A DNA stretch of 64,000 nucleotides from NCBI GenBank assembly GCA_963821705.1, contig CAWGEV010000005.1:186001-250000 (forward strand). Reading direction: 5' to 3'. Below, one piece after another: positions 16,297-24,320 of the stretch. Position numbers and translations under genes: made by a program. A model generated the notes under the pieces. It was not told the origin of the DNA. It ran no database searches and was given only the letters and a program-made list of their open reading frames with translations. Each line of letters starts with the position of its first letter. Within the stretch, counting starts at the first letter, position 1. Source of the stretch: DASUPK01 sp963821705. GTDB lineage: Bacteria; Actinomycetota; Thermoleophilia; Solirubrobacterales; 70-9.

Positions 16297-16683
16297 CTAC
16301 TCGGAACGCTCCTGAACGAGCTGCTCGATGCTCGCGTAGACCCCCGGGGCGTCCTTCTTCAGCCGCTTCACCTCGAAGTGGCCGAGGCTGATCAGCCGGA
16401 GCCGCGAGGTGGCAGTGACCGTGGCGCTGCGCATCGAGTCGTCGAGCATCCCAGCCTCGCCGAAGACGTCGCCGGGGCCGAGGTCGGCGAGCTTCTCGCC
16501 GTCGCGGGTCACCTCGGCGGTGCCCTCCTCGATGGCGAGCAGCTCCCGGGAGAAGCCGCCCTCCTCGAGCACGACCTCCCCCTCCGGGACCTCCTTCGAC
16601 TGGGCGAAGGCGGCGACCTGCCTGAGCTCCTCGTCGGAGGCGCCCGAGAACAACGGAATTCGCTTCAGCTGTGTGGCATCCAA
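16297..16683 (-). CDS. cyclic-nucleotide-binding domain protein
   Basis: A 128-residue stand-alone cNMP-binding beta-barrel: IPLFSGASDEELRQVAAFA, a Glu/Gly-rich barrel, and the phosphate-binding-cassette region FGEAGMLDDSMRSATVTA with the conserved FGE and Arg, ending in a helix (FEVKRLKKDAPGVYASIEQ). There is no DNA-binding or effector domain, so it may act as a subunit or partner protein. Ligand binding is likely but not certain. Confidence 0.85.
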   Translation of the reverse strand: MDATQLKRIPLFSGASDEELRQVAAFAQSKEVPEGEVVLEEGGFSRELLAIEEGTAEVTRDGEKLADLGPGDVFGEAGMLDDSMRSATVTATSRLRLISLGHFEVKRLKKDAPGVYASIEQLVQERSE

Positions 16684-16733
16684 GGTTCGTCCGCTCCTTT
16701 GCTCGGCGCCAACTTATCCCAGAGGGCCTCGGA

Positions 16734-16739
16734 TAGAGT
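16734..16739 (+). promoter_or_regulatory. candidate -10 box (TAGAGT) for the gene at 16779
   Basis: TAGAGT is of the TAnnnT type; transcription would begin about 30 bases before the purine-rich ribosome-binding site of the gene at 16779. No clear -35 is seen. Confidence 0.25.
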
Positions 16740-16778
16740 GCGACATCCACCACAGACCACGGGGAGAGGGAGAGCCAG

Positions 16779-17153
16779 ATGGGATTGATGGACAACATCA
16801 AGAAGGCGCAGGAGCAGGCCCAGCAGGCGATGCAGCAAGGTGGAGCCGGCGCGATGAGCCCCTCGGCCGGCGACGTCGAGTACGCCAACCTGGCGATGAA
16901 GCTGAATCAGAACGGGCTTCCCGGGGTCGCCACGATCAACTCGATCACCGAGTCCGGGGCAGGATCGGACCCGGTCAACAAGGCTTATGACATCGCCGTC
17001 GGCGTCGAACTGGAGAACGGCCAGAGCTACGACACGACGGTCCATCAATACCTGACCGACGACGCGGTCAAGGCGTACCAGCCCGGCGGCAAGTTCCAGA
17101 TCAAGGCCGACCCGGACGACACCAGCAAGGTGATGCTCTACGGAGAGGCGTGA
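16779..17153 (+). CDS. conserved hypothetical protein (actinobacterial)
   Basis: A 124-residue soluble protein with a strong GGGGAGAGGGAGAG ribosome-binding region. The N-terminal 30 residues form a Gln-rich amphipathic helix (MDNIKKAQEQAQQAMQQGG) followed by a beta-rich domain (GVATINSITESG, YDIAVGVELENGQSYDTTVHQYL, GKFQIKADPDDTSKVMLYGE) with the outline of a small OB- or lipocalin-like barrel. No function is assigned. It is divergent from the cNMP-binding gene. Confidence 0.75.
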   Translation: MGLMDNIKKAQEQAQQAMQQGGAGAMSPSAGDVEYANLAMKLNQNGLPGVATINSITESGAGSDPVNKAYDIAVGVELENGQSYDTTVHQYLTDDAVKAYQPGGKFQIKADPDDTSKVMLYGEA

Positions 17154-17238
17154 GCGGTAGGTAGCGCCGTCGCGTCGCGCCCCGAAAAATCGCTCCAGGC
17201 ACGCAGCTCGCGTGCCGATAGCTGAGTAGGCGTCATAT

Positions 17239-18852
17239 ATGCCCCTGCTCGCATCCGTCACAGACTTCTTCACCACCTGGTACCCGGTCTTCGGGGTCTT
17301 CTTCTCCGCCGGGCTTCTGATCATCTTCGCGCTGCTCCTGCGCAGCACCATGGGCACCACCCGGCCGGAGTCGGTCAAGGCGAGCAAGACCGACACGGTC
17401 CTCTGGGACGACGTGCAGGGTGTCGATGCCGCCAAGGAGGAGCTGGTCGACGTGGCCGAGTGGCTCAAGGACCCCAAGCGCTTCGAGGCGCTGGGGGCTC
17501 GCGCCCCCCGCGGCGTCCTCCTCTACGGTCCCCCCGGAACCGGGAAGACGATGCTCGCACGCGCCGTCGCCGGGCACGCCGGCGTGGACTTCTTCGCGGC
17601 CTCGGGCTCAAGCTTCGTCGAGATGTTCGTCGGCCGCGGCGCGGCCCGCATCCGCCGCCTCTTCAAGGAGGCCCGCCGCTCCGGGCGCGCCGTGATCTTC
17701 ATCGACGAACTCGATGCGGTCGGGGGGCACCGCGGCTCGGGCGCCGGCGACGGCGGCACCTCGGAGCGCGAGCAGGCGCTCAACCAGCTGCTCGTCGAGC
17801 TCGACGGCTTCGAGCGAGACCCCGGCACCGTCATCGTCCTGGCGGCGTCGAACCAGATCGACAAGCTCGACAAGGCGCTGCTCCGGCCCGGGCGCTTCGA
17901 CCGGCAGGTGCTGGTCGCGCCCCCGGATCGGGACGGCCGCGAGGCCATCCTCCGCTCGCACGCGCGCGACAAGACGCTCTCGGACACGATCGACCTGACC
18001 GACGTCGCCCGCAAGACGACCGGGATGACCGGTGCGCAGCTCGCCAACGCGCTGAACGAGGCGGCGATCATCGCCGGACGCGCGGGCCGGATGTCGATCG
18101 CGCGGGAGGACCTCGACGAGGCTCTTCTGCGGCAGTCGGTCGGCTCGCAGCAGTCGCGGCGGCTGACCGAGGACGAGCGGCGGATCGTCGCCTATCACGA
18201 GGCCGGCCACGCCCTCTGCCGTCGCCTGTGCGGGCTCGATCCGCCCGAGATCCTCAGCATCGTCCCGCGCGGCCCCGCTCTCGGGTTCGTCGCACACTCC
18301 CCGCGCGAGGACCGCTACCTGCGCTCCCGCAAGCAGCTGTTGGACGAGATCGTGATCCTGCTCGGCGGCCGCGCCGCGGAGGAGGAGGTCTTCGACGAAG
18401 CCTATTCGGGCGCGGCGGACGACCTGGCGCGCGTCCAGAAGATCTGCGTGCAGATGGTCACCGAGTTCGGGATGACGGTCTCGCACGGCCCGCCCGACCA
18501 GGCGCCGCTCGCACAGCCGACGGGCGACTACGCCCTCTCGGACCGCACCCGCCGCGACGTCGACGAGAACGCGCAGGAGCTCGCCCACATGGCGTACGCG
18601 CGGGCGAGACAGCTGATGCATGTGAACCGCCGCTGCCTAGAAGATCTCGCCACCAACGCGCTCGAGCGGGAGACGCTCACCCGGGAGGACCTCGACAAGA
18701 TCTTCGACGCCCACGACCTCCACAGGTCGCTCCTCCCCGACGAGGACGAAAAGCCGGAGGCACGCAAGCTGATCGCCAAGGATCGCGCACGGTCCACCGG
18801 GGCGCTGATGCCCCAGCACGCCCGGCCCGAGCCGCCCGAAGACGCCGCCTGA
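17239..18852 (+). CDS. ftsH: FtsH-type membrane AAA+ zinc metalloprotease, short form
   Basis: A 537-residue protein. One N-terminal membrane helix (residues about 15-35) is followed by the AAA+ module: Walker A GPPGTGKT, pore motif FVGRGAARIRR, Walker B VIFIDELDA, a second region of homology ALLRPGRFDRQVLV, and then the zinc protease site HEAGHALCRR with the third-ligand region SGAADDLARVQK. FtsH degrades misfolded membrane proteins and some regulators. Typical FtsH has two helices around a periplasmic domain and more than 600 residues; here the second helix and that domain are absent. This may be an accessory paralogue and not the main enzyme. The start is ATG 17239, six bases after TAGGCG. 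Confidence 0.88.
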   Translation: MPLLASVTDFFTTWYPVFGVFFSAGLLIIFALLLRSTMGTTRPESVKASKTDTVLWDDVQGVDAAKEELVDVAEWLKDPKRFEALGARAPRGVLLYGPPGTGKTMLARAVAGHAGVDFFAASGSSFVEMFVGRGAARIRRLFKEARRSGRAVIFIDELDAVGGHRGSGAGDGGTSEREQALNQLLVELDGFERDPGTVIVLAASNQIDKLDKALLRPGRFDRQVLVAPPDRDGREAILRSHARDKTLSDTIDLTDVARKTTGMTGAQLANALNEAAIIAGRAGRMSIAREDLDEALLRQSVGSQQSRRLTEDERRIVAYHEAGHALCRRLCGLDPPEILSIVPRGPALGFVAHSPREDRYLRSRKQLLDEIVILLGGRAAEEEVFDEAYSGAADDLARVQKICVQMVTEFGMTVSHGPPDQAPLAQPTGDYALSDRTRRDVDENAQELAHMAYARARQLMHVNRRCLEDLATNALERETLTREDLDKIFDAHDLHRSLLPDEDEKPEARKLIAKDRARSTGALMPQHARPEPPEDAA

Positions 18853-18907
18853 AGGACGCGGACCGCCCGACCCTCCCCCCGTCATTGGCCGATAATCCCT
18901 CTGGCTC

Positions 18908-18980
18908 GGGCGGTTAGCTCAGTTGGGAGAGCGCTCGCCTTACACGCGAGAGGCCACAGGTTCAAGTCCTGTACCGCCCA
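18908..18980 (+). tRNA. tRNA-Val (TAC)
   Basis: GGGCGGT acceptor, TAGCTCAGTTGGGAGAGC D arm, anticodon loop CTTACAC with anticodon TAC, and GGTTCAAGTCC T arm, closing ACCGCCC plus discriminator A. CCA is not encoded. Confidence 0.95.
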
Positions 18981-18995
18981 TCGACCTCCGCCTGC

Positions 18996-19009
18996 GGCGC
19001 GCCCTCGCA
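18996..19009. repeat. partial copy of the dispersed hairpin repeat (right arm and tail only)
   Basis: GGCGCGCCCTCGCA matches the right arm plus TCGCA tail of the hairpin family, but no GGGTTGCGCC-like left arm is present between it and tRNA-Val. Confidence 0.35.
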
Positions 19010-19023
19010 GCAACGAAGCGCCA

Positions 19024-19029
19024 TAGGGT
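19024..19029 (+). promoter_or_regulatory. candidate -10 box (TAGGGT) for a leaderless transcript
   Basis: TAGGGT ends exactly six bases before the ATG at 19036, with no ribosome-binding site between. Confidence 0.5.
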
Positions 19030-19035
19030 TGGCGC

Positions 19036-20247
19036 ATGAGGCTGCTGATCACCAGCTCCCGGATGCCGTTCGCCCTCGACGCGATCCGCAAGCTCGGCGA
19101 GCGCGGACACGAGGTCTTCGCCTGCGACAGCTACGACGCCTCGCCCGGCAGCCACTCCAAGTACCTGAGCGGGCACTTCACGACTGCCTCGGCGTCCGAG
19201 GACCCTCAGCAGTTCGCCTCCGACGTCGAGCGGATCGCGGGCGTCAACGAGATCGATGTCGTCCTGCCGATGTTCGAGGAGGTCTTCTACCTGGCGGCGC
19301 AGCACGAGCGGATCTCCGCCGTGACCCGCCTCTACGCGCCTCCCTTCCGGACCCTGGCGCAGGTACACGACAAGGGGACCTTCCAGGAGCTCTGCGACCG
19401 GCTCCGGATCAGGACGCCGCACACCGTGCTCGCCCACACCCGCGGCGAGCTCGACGAGGCGATTCAGCGGTTCCCCGAGTACTTCGCGCGGGCCGCGTTC
19501 TCGCGCGGCGGCGTCGGGCTGCTCACCAACACCGGCCCGCTGGCGGGTCATCTCACCCCGGACGACTGCCACCCGACGGAGGCGAATCCCTGGCTGGTCC
19601 AGGAGTTCGTCGACGGGCCCATGCGCTGCACCTACTCGGCGCTGCACGGCGGAAGGGTGGCGAGCCACATGTCCTACCGGGCGCCTCGCCAGTGGGAGCA
19701 CTCGACCGGGATCCAGTTCCTGTCGGTCGACCCCTCCTACACCCTCCCGGTGGTGGAGAAGCTCGGCGGAGAGCTCGGCTGGGACGGCCAGATGTCGCTC
19801 GACTTCATCGAGACGGGAGAGGGCCTGGTGATGATCGAGTGCAATCCCCGCCCCACCGACGGCGTCCTCCTGATGACACCCGAGGAGCTCGACCGCGGGA
19901 TGTTGGAGCCCGCAGACGAGACCCTGACGGTGCCCGAGGGTCGCGAGCAGCAGCTCGACTTCGCCGTCTTCGCTCAGATCTTCAAGGAGCCACTGCGGGA
20001 GGCCCCGAGGACGATCCACGACCTCGCCCGGATCCCCGGAACGGATCACGGCTGGCGAGATGCGATGCCGAAGCTCTACTCGTTCCTTGCGCTCGGGCGA
20101 TTCGAGCGGCTCAGCCTGCGCGACCGCGAGCAGCTCTTCGTCGCGATGGCGGACGGGATCACCTGGGACGGCCAGGAGATCCCGGGCCTGCCGGCGGACG
20201 ATGCCGCCTACCTGGCCGAGCTCACCGGCGAGAGCCCGGCCGGCTGA
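19036..20247 (+). CDS. ATP-grasp domain protein, substrate unknown
   Basis: A 403-residue protein. An N-terminal Rossmann-like pre-ATP-grasp domain (RLLITSSRMPFALDAIRKLG, HEVFACDSYDASPGSHSKY) is followed by ATP-grasp features: HDKGTFQELCDRLRIRTPHT, VQEFVDGPMRCTYSALH and the metal-binding strand MSLDFIETGEGLVMIECNPRPTDG (Glu and Asn ligands). These enzymes join a carboxylate to an amine or thiol via acyl-phosphate. It resembles the carboxylate-amine ligase group more than biotin-carboxylase-like enzymes. The next two genes (small membrane protein, SDR) follow closely and may share the pathway. Confidence 0.8.
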   Translation: MRLLITSSRMPFALDAIRKLGERGHEVFACDSYDASPGSHSKYLSGHFTTASASEDPQQFASDVERIAGVNEIDVVLPMFEEVFYLAAQHERISAVTRLYAPPFRTLAQVHDKGTFQELCDRLRIRTPHTVLAHTRGELDEAIQRFPEYFARAAFSRGGVGLLTNTGPLAGHLTPDDCHPTEANPWLVQEFVDGPMRCTYSALHGGRVASHMSYRAPRQWEHSTGIQFLSVDPSYTLPVVEKLGGELGWDGQMSLDFIETGEGLVMIECNPRPTDGVLLMTPEELDRGMLEPADETLTVPEGREQQLDFAVFAQIFKEPLREAPRTIHDLARIPGTDHGWRDAMPKLYSFLALGRFERLSLRDREQLFVAMADGITWDGQEIPGLPADDAAYLAELTGESPAG

Positions 20248-20261
20248 GCGTCGCTGCGAGA

Positions 20262-20606
20262 ATGGCGGCGATGGACCGCTCAATCGCCTGGCGGGCCGCC
20301 GCCGCGCAGCTGCTCGCCGTCGCGGCGCTCTCGCTGATCCTTGCCGTGACCCTGCCCCACTCGTTCTTCAAGGACTGGGGCTGGCTGACCGGGCCGGCCG
20401 CCTGGCTCGCGTGTGCGGCATTGACCGCGTGGGCCCTTCACCTGAACGTGCGCGGGGTGATGCTCGGCGCGGTCCTGGCGGGGATTCCAAGCGCGATCGC
20501 GGTGCTCGCCGGCGTCCACTGGCTGGGCGTGGCGATCGCCATCGGGGCGTTCGCGGCCTGGTGCGGCTGGCTCGCGCGGCGGCCCGGAGGCGTCCTGTGG
20601 ACCTAG
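20262..20606 (+). CDS. small polytopic membrane protein, hypothetical
   Basis: A 114-residue protein with four hydrophobic segments (AAAQLLAVAALSLILAVTLP, GPAAWLACAALTAWALHL, GVMLGAVLAGIPSAIAVLAG, HWLGVAIAIGAFAAWCGWLA). ATG 20262 is used; ATG 20271 is an equal alternative. It lies 14 bases after the ATP-grasp stop and overlaps the GTG start of the downstream SDR gene by ten bases, so the three are probably co-transcribed. No family is recognised. Confidence 0.7.
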   Translation: MAAMDRSIAWRAAAAQLLAVAALSLILAVTLPHSFFKDWGWLTGPAAWLACAALTAWALHLNVRGVMLGAVLAGIPSAIAVLAGVHWLGVAIAIGAFAAWCGWLARRPGGVLWT

Positions 20607-21349
20607 GGATCGAGGGGCGGACCGCCCTCGTCATGGCGGCGAGCAAGGGCATCGGGCGCGGGATCGCCGGGGCCCTCGCCCGGGAGGGCGCCCGGGTCGC
20701 CATCTCGAGCCGCTCGGAGGAATCGCTGCGTGAGGCGGCGGAGCGGATGGACGGCGAAGTCCGCGTGTTCCCGGCCGACACCACCGACCTGGACCGCCTG
20801 CGAGAGCTCCCCGGCGAGGTCACGGAGGCCATCGCCCCGGTGGACATCCTCGTTCTCAACACGGGCGGCCCGCCGCCGGGCGGCGCGCTCGACAACTCAC
20901 TCGAGGAGTGGGAGCTCGCCTTTCGCTCGCTGGTCCTCGCCAACCGGGTCCTCCTCGAGGCCGTGGTGCCCGGCATGCGGGAGCGGCGCTGGGGCCGGAT
21001 CGTGAGCGTCTCCTCCTCCTCGATCCGCGAGCCGATCCCCTACCTGACGCTCTCCAACGCGAACCGCCTGGCGGCGCTCGGGCTGCTGGAGACTCTGGCC
21101 GACGAGGTGGCGGCCGACGGGATCACCGTCAACACGGTCGCGACCGGGATGTTCGCGACGGACCGCCTCGCCGATCCGGAGGGATCGATGGAGGGCGCCG
21201 AGGAGGCCGCGAGACAGCGGGTTCCGGCCAGGCGGCTGGGACTGCCGGAGGAGTACGGCGACCTGGTCGCGTTCCTGTGCTCGGAGCGGGCCGCCTATCT
21301 CACGGGAACGGTCATCCCGCTCGACGGCGGCCTGCTCCGCTCGATCTAG
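20597..21349 (+). CDS. short-chain dehydrogenase/reductase with altered catalytic motif
   Basis: A 250-residue SDR. The cofactor loop is LVMAASKGIGRGIAGALA, then NTGGPPPG (in place of NNAG), SVSSSSIREPIPY, and near the end ITVNTVATGMFATDR and YLTGTVIPLDGG. The canonical YxxxK is replaced by SNANR, so the catalytic Tyr and Lys are both missing. The NTGGPPPG/SNxxR combination is shared by a recognisable SDR subgroup usually annotated as FabG-like. The reaction is therefore uncertain. The GTG start lies inside the preceding membrane-protein gene. Confidence 0.82.
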   Translation: MDLGIEGRTALVMAASKGIGRGIAGALAREGARVAISSRSEESLREAAERMDGEVRVFPADTTDLDRLRELPGEVTEAIAPVDILVLNTGGPPPGGALDNSLEEWELAFRSLVLANRVLLEAVVPGMRERRWGRIVSVSSSSIREPIPYLTLSNANRLAALGLLETLADEVAADGITVNTVATGMFATDRLADPEGSMEGAEEAARQRVPARRLGLPEEYGDLVAFLCSERAAYLTGTVIPLDGGLLRSI

Positions 21350-21388
21350 TCAGAGCTCCTCGGCGACGGTGTGCAGGCCGTGTGATGC

Positions 21389-22144
21389 TCAGGCGGTCGC
21401 CGGCCTCGGGCTGCGGCGGAATGCGATCAGCAGCCAGACGCCGCCCACGATCATCATCACCAGGCTGATGAGCTGAGCCTGTGTCAGGCCGAGGGCGACG
21501 TCGCTGTTGCGGCGGATGAACTCGACCAGGAAGCGCTCGGTGCCGGACAGGAGCAGATAGAGGGCGAAGAGCGTGCCGTTGGTGAACCGGTCCCGGAGCT
21601 GCCAGAGGACCACGGCCACGATCCCCATCGTCACCGTCTCGTAGACCGGCGTCGGATGGACGGTCTGGTCGGTCGGCTTCGTGCCGTTCGGGTACGCCAT
21701 CGCCCACGGGCCGTTCCAGGCCTTGCCGTAGTCGCCGTCGCCGGAGAGCTGGCAGCCGCAGCGGCCGATCGCGTAGCCCACCGCCAGCGCGGGCGCCGCC
21801 ACGTCGAGGAGGGTCGGCGTCAGGAAACCGCGCCACCAGGCCCAGAGGCAGACTCCGATCGCGCCGCCGATTGCGCCGCCGTACCAGACCAGCCCGGAGC
21901 CGGAGAAGATGTTGCCGAGCAGGTCGTGCTTGACGTCGTTGTAGTTCTCGAGGATGTAGTCGAGGCGGGCGCCGATCAGCCCCCCGACCAGCGCCGCGAA
22001 GCCCATCTCGTAGGCCCAATCGACCGGCTTCCCGATCTCGCCGAGCCGGCGCCAGACCACCGCACCGGCGGCGATGAACGCGACCGCGAAGCAGATCCCG
22101 AAGGTCTGGAGGGTGACTGGGCCGAGGTGGATCTCCGGGTACAT
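21389..22144 (-). CDS. lgt: prolipoprotein diacylglyceryl transferase
   Basis: A 251-residue integral membrane enzyme with about seven helices. The Lgt signature is present as GRCGCQLSGDGDYG, with HPTPVYE and the conserved H/Y/R positions (YGGAIGGAIG, GTERFLVEFIRRNSD). It transfers diacylglycerol from phosphatidylglycerol to the lipobox cysteine of prolipoproteins at the cytoplasmic membrane. The C-terminus is slightly shorter than in enteric Lgt. It is convergent with the SDR gene. Confidence 0.95.
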   Translation of the reverse strand: MYPEIHLGPVTLQTFGICFAVAFIAAGAVVWRRLGEIGKPVDWAYEMGFAALVGGLIGARLDYILENYNDVKHDLLGNIFSGSGLVWYGGAIGGAIGVCLWAWWRGFLTPTLLDVAAPALAVGYAIGRCGCQLSGDGDYGKAWNGPWAMAYPNGTKPTDQTVHPTPVYETVTMGIVAVVLWQLRDRFTNGTLFALYLLLSGTERFLVEFIRRNSDVALGLTQAQLISLVMMIVGGVWLLIAFRRSPRPATA

Positions 22145-22198
22145 CGCTCGGGGAGGCTAGTCGAGCGGACTAAGCCGGCGATTCAATTTCAGATGACA

Positions 22199-22273
22199 TA
22201 GCCCCGGCGGGATTTGAACCCGCGTTACACGGCTTGAAAAGCCGGCGTCTTGACCTGGCTAGACCACGGGGCC
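22199..22273 (-). tRNA. tRNA-Glu (TTC)
   Basis: The minus strand reads GGCCCCG acceptor, TGGTCTAGCCAGGTCAAGAC (D-arm region), anticodon loop TTTTCAA with anticodon TTC, GGGTTCAAATCCC T arm and CGGGGCT. The terminal pair would be G1-U72. CCA is not encoded. Confidence 0.93.
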
Positions 22274-22277
22274 TGGG

Positions 22278-22559
22278 TTGGGAAGTTTAGGAACCGATTA
22301 CGGCACGAAGCGCGCCCCATACTTCGACTCGCTCAACAGCTATCCAACGTCCAGCAGCGGCAGGCGGCGACGAAAGCTGCCGTATGGCGTCTGCAGCCTG
22401 ACCGTGGCGCGAAGTACTCAGCTCGTGCAGCACATCTACGGTGCGATCCAGGAGTACGGCGGCTTCGATGAGCCGCGCTGGCTCGACGGCCCGCCGCGAA
22501 AGTCTCAGGCCGGTCGCCGGCGAAAGAACCCGCCCGACGAAGTGGCCGAAGCGGCCTAG
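22278..22559 (+). CDS. possible small hypothetical gene between tRNA-Glu and argF
   Basis: This 282-base stretch holds no recognised gene. One open frame of 93 residues crosses it, starting at a weak TTG without ribosome-binding site and ending four bases inside argF on the other strand. The product is basic and proline/arginine-rich (RRRRKLPYG, PPRKSQAGRRRKNPPDE). Codon third positions are less GC-rich than in neighbours. It could be a small transferred gene, a remnant or non-coding; evidence is thin. Confidence 0.3.
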   Translation: MGSLGTDYGTKRAPYFDSLNSYPTSSSGRRRRKLPYGVCSLTVARSTQLVQHIYGAIQEYGGFDEPRWLDGPPRKSQAGRRRKNPPDEVAEAA

Positions 22560-23458
22560 CCGACCAGCCGTTCCAGCAGGGCCTTCTGCACGTGCAGGCG
22601 GTTCTCGGCCTGGTCCCAGACCGCCGAACGTTCGCCGTAGAGAACCTCGGCGCTGATCTCCTCCCCCGGGTGCGCCGGCAGGCAGTGGAGCGCCACCGCG
22701 CGCTCGGAAGCGGCGGCCAGCAGCTCGTCGTTCACCTGGTATGGAGCGAGATCGGCGCGCCGCCGGTCCGCCTCCGCCTCGTCCCCCATGCTCACCCAGA
22801 CGTCGGTGTAGATCGCGTCGGCTCCCGTCACCGCCTGCTTCGGATCGCGCGTCTGCTCCGCCAGCCCCTCCTCGATCTCATAGCCCTCGGGGCTCGCGAT
22901 CACGACCTCCATGCCCGCGATCCGCCCGAGGATCGCCAGCGATCGCGCGACGTTGTTGCCGTCGCCGACATAGGCGAGCCGCAGCCCGTCGAGATCGCCG
23001 AAGCGCTCCCTCAGCGTCAGGAGGTCGGCCAGGGCCTGGCAGGGGTGGTGCTGAGGCGTCAGGCCGTTGATGACCGGCACGCTCGCCCCGTCGGCGAGCT
23101 CCCGGACCCGCTCGTCCGACCCCGACCGGATCACGATCCCGTGCAGGTAGCGCGACAGGATCCGGCCGGTGTCGCCGAACGACTCCCCGCGGGTGAGCTG
23201 GAGCTCGTCCCCGCGCAGGACCACCGGCGTCGCCCCGAGCTCAGCCGTCCCCACCTCGAAGGAGACGCGGGTCCTGGTCGAGGGTTTCTCGAAGACCAGG
23301 GCGACCGAGCGCCCGACCAGGGCGTCGTTTCCTTCTCCGCGCTCGCGATCGCGCTTCAGCTCCTCGGCGCGAGCGAGCAGGGCGAGCAGCTCGACACGGT
23401 CGAGCTCCTCGCCGGTGAGGAAGTTGCTGGCAGGAAGATGTGCCGTCGTTGCGGGCAT
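22556..23458 (-). CDS. argF: ornithine carbamoyltransferase
   Basis: A 300-residue enzyme making citrulline from ornithine and carbamoyl phosphate in arginine synthesis. Carbamoyl-phosphate-binding STRTR, HPCQALADLL, the ornithine loop (DVWVSMGDE) and HCLPAHPGEEI are all present. ATG 23458 is chosen over a TTG two codons upstream. No other arg gene is in the window. It is divergent from the nuclease-fold gene at 23479 with only 20 bases between starts, so both promoters must overlap. Confidence 0.95.
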   Translation of the reverse strand: MPATTAHLPASNFLTGEELDRVELLALLARAEELKRDRERGEGNDALVGRSVALVFEKPSTRTRVSFEVGTAELGATPVVLRGDELQLTRGESFGDTGRILSRYLHGIVIRSGSDERVRELADGASVPVINGLTPQHHPCQALADLLTLRERFGDLDGLRLAYVGDGNNVARSLAILGRIAGMEVVIASPEGYEIEEGLAEQTRDPKQAVTGADAIYTDVWVSMGDEAEADRRRADLAPYQVNDELLAAASERAVALHCLPAHPGEEISAEVLYGERSAVWDQAENRLHVQKALLERLVG

Positions 23459-23478
23459 CGGCAATCGATACTAGGGCC

Positions 23479-24312
23479 GTGCAGCTCACGGCAATGACAT
23501 GGAACTTGTTCCACGGCAGGGACTGGCCGCCCGAGCCGGCGCTCCAGGTGCGCGCCCACAAGGGCAACTTCCGCCGTGGGCCGCGTCTCGGCGAGAAGTA
23601 CGAGCAGGTCAACTGGGACCTCTTCGACGAGTTCGCGTCGATGATCTCCGGGGTCGACTGGGACGTTTCGCTCTTCCAGGAGTTTCCGCCGAGCTGGAAG
23701 AGCCGCCTGGCGAGCGCCTGCGATGCGGAGGCGCACCGAGCCCTGAGCGGGCGCAACTGGTTTCAGCCGATCACCTCGCGTATCGGCCGCTGGCGCCCTG
23801 ATCTGCTCGGCGCCTGGGAGGGCGGCTCGAACACCACGCTGGTGCGCCCGGCGGCGGGCGGAATCGCCGATCGAAAGCGGATCGTGCTGACCCGGCGGCC
23901 GGAGCTCCGCGTCATGGCCCTCACCCGCCTCGGGTCCGGGCCCTGCATCGCCAACGTCCACGTCAGCACGAAGCCGTCCTCCGCCGAGCAGGAGCTGCTG
24001 GACGCCGCCCAGCGCGCCATCGAGTTCGCCGGCGAGGCCCCCGTGCTCCTTGGCGGCGACTTCAACGTCAGACCCAAGGCGAGCGGGATCTTCGACCAGC
24101 TCGAGGAGGGCTTCGGGCTGGCTCCGCGCACCGCCCCCGACCGTCTCAGCCACCTGCTCGTCCGGGGCATGGAGGTCGTCGAGCGGCCCACCGCCTGGCC
24201 GCCGGAGGCCCGGGACGTCGTCGACCCGAAGACCGGCAAGAAGATCCGCCTCGCCGACCACAACCCGGTGATCGGGACGTTCGCGTTTCCGGCCACTGCA
24301 CGTATGGGATAG
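23479..24312 (+). CDS. endonuclease/exonuclease/phosphatase (EEP) superfamily protein, cytosolic
   Basis: A 277-residue EEP fold: MTWNLFHGRDW (Asn), VSLFQEFPPSW (metal Glu), IANVHVST, LLGGDFNVRP (Asp/Asn) and LADHNPVIG (Asp-His). GTG 23479 is taken as start; an internal ATG lies five codons later. There is no signal peptide, so unlike the EEP protein at 41285 it acts inside the cell. The substrate may be DNA, a phospholipid headgroup or a nucleotide. It overlaps the start region of the next gene. Confidence 0.82.
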   Translation: MQLTAMTWNLFHGRDWPPEPALQVRAHKGNFRRGPRLGEKYEQVNWDLFDEFASMISGVDWDVSLFQEFPPSWKSRLASACDAEAHRALSGRNWFQPITSRIGRWRPDLLGAWEGGSNTTLVRPAAGGIADRKRIVLTRRPELRVMALTRLGSGPCIANVHVSTKPSSAEQELLDAAQRAIEFAGEAPVLLGGDFNVRPKASGIFDQLEEGFGLAPRTAPDRLSHLLVRGMEVVERPTAWPPEARDVVDPKTGKKIRLADHNPVIGTFAFPATARMG

Positions 24313-24320
24313 TGCGACCG

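Noticed and set aside
22199..22559. Integrated element or attachment site next to tRNA-Glu.
   Set aside because: The odd open frame lies on the 5' side of the tRNA, there is no duplicated tRNA 3' end and no integrase nearby.
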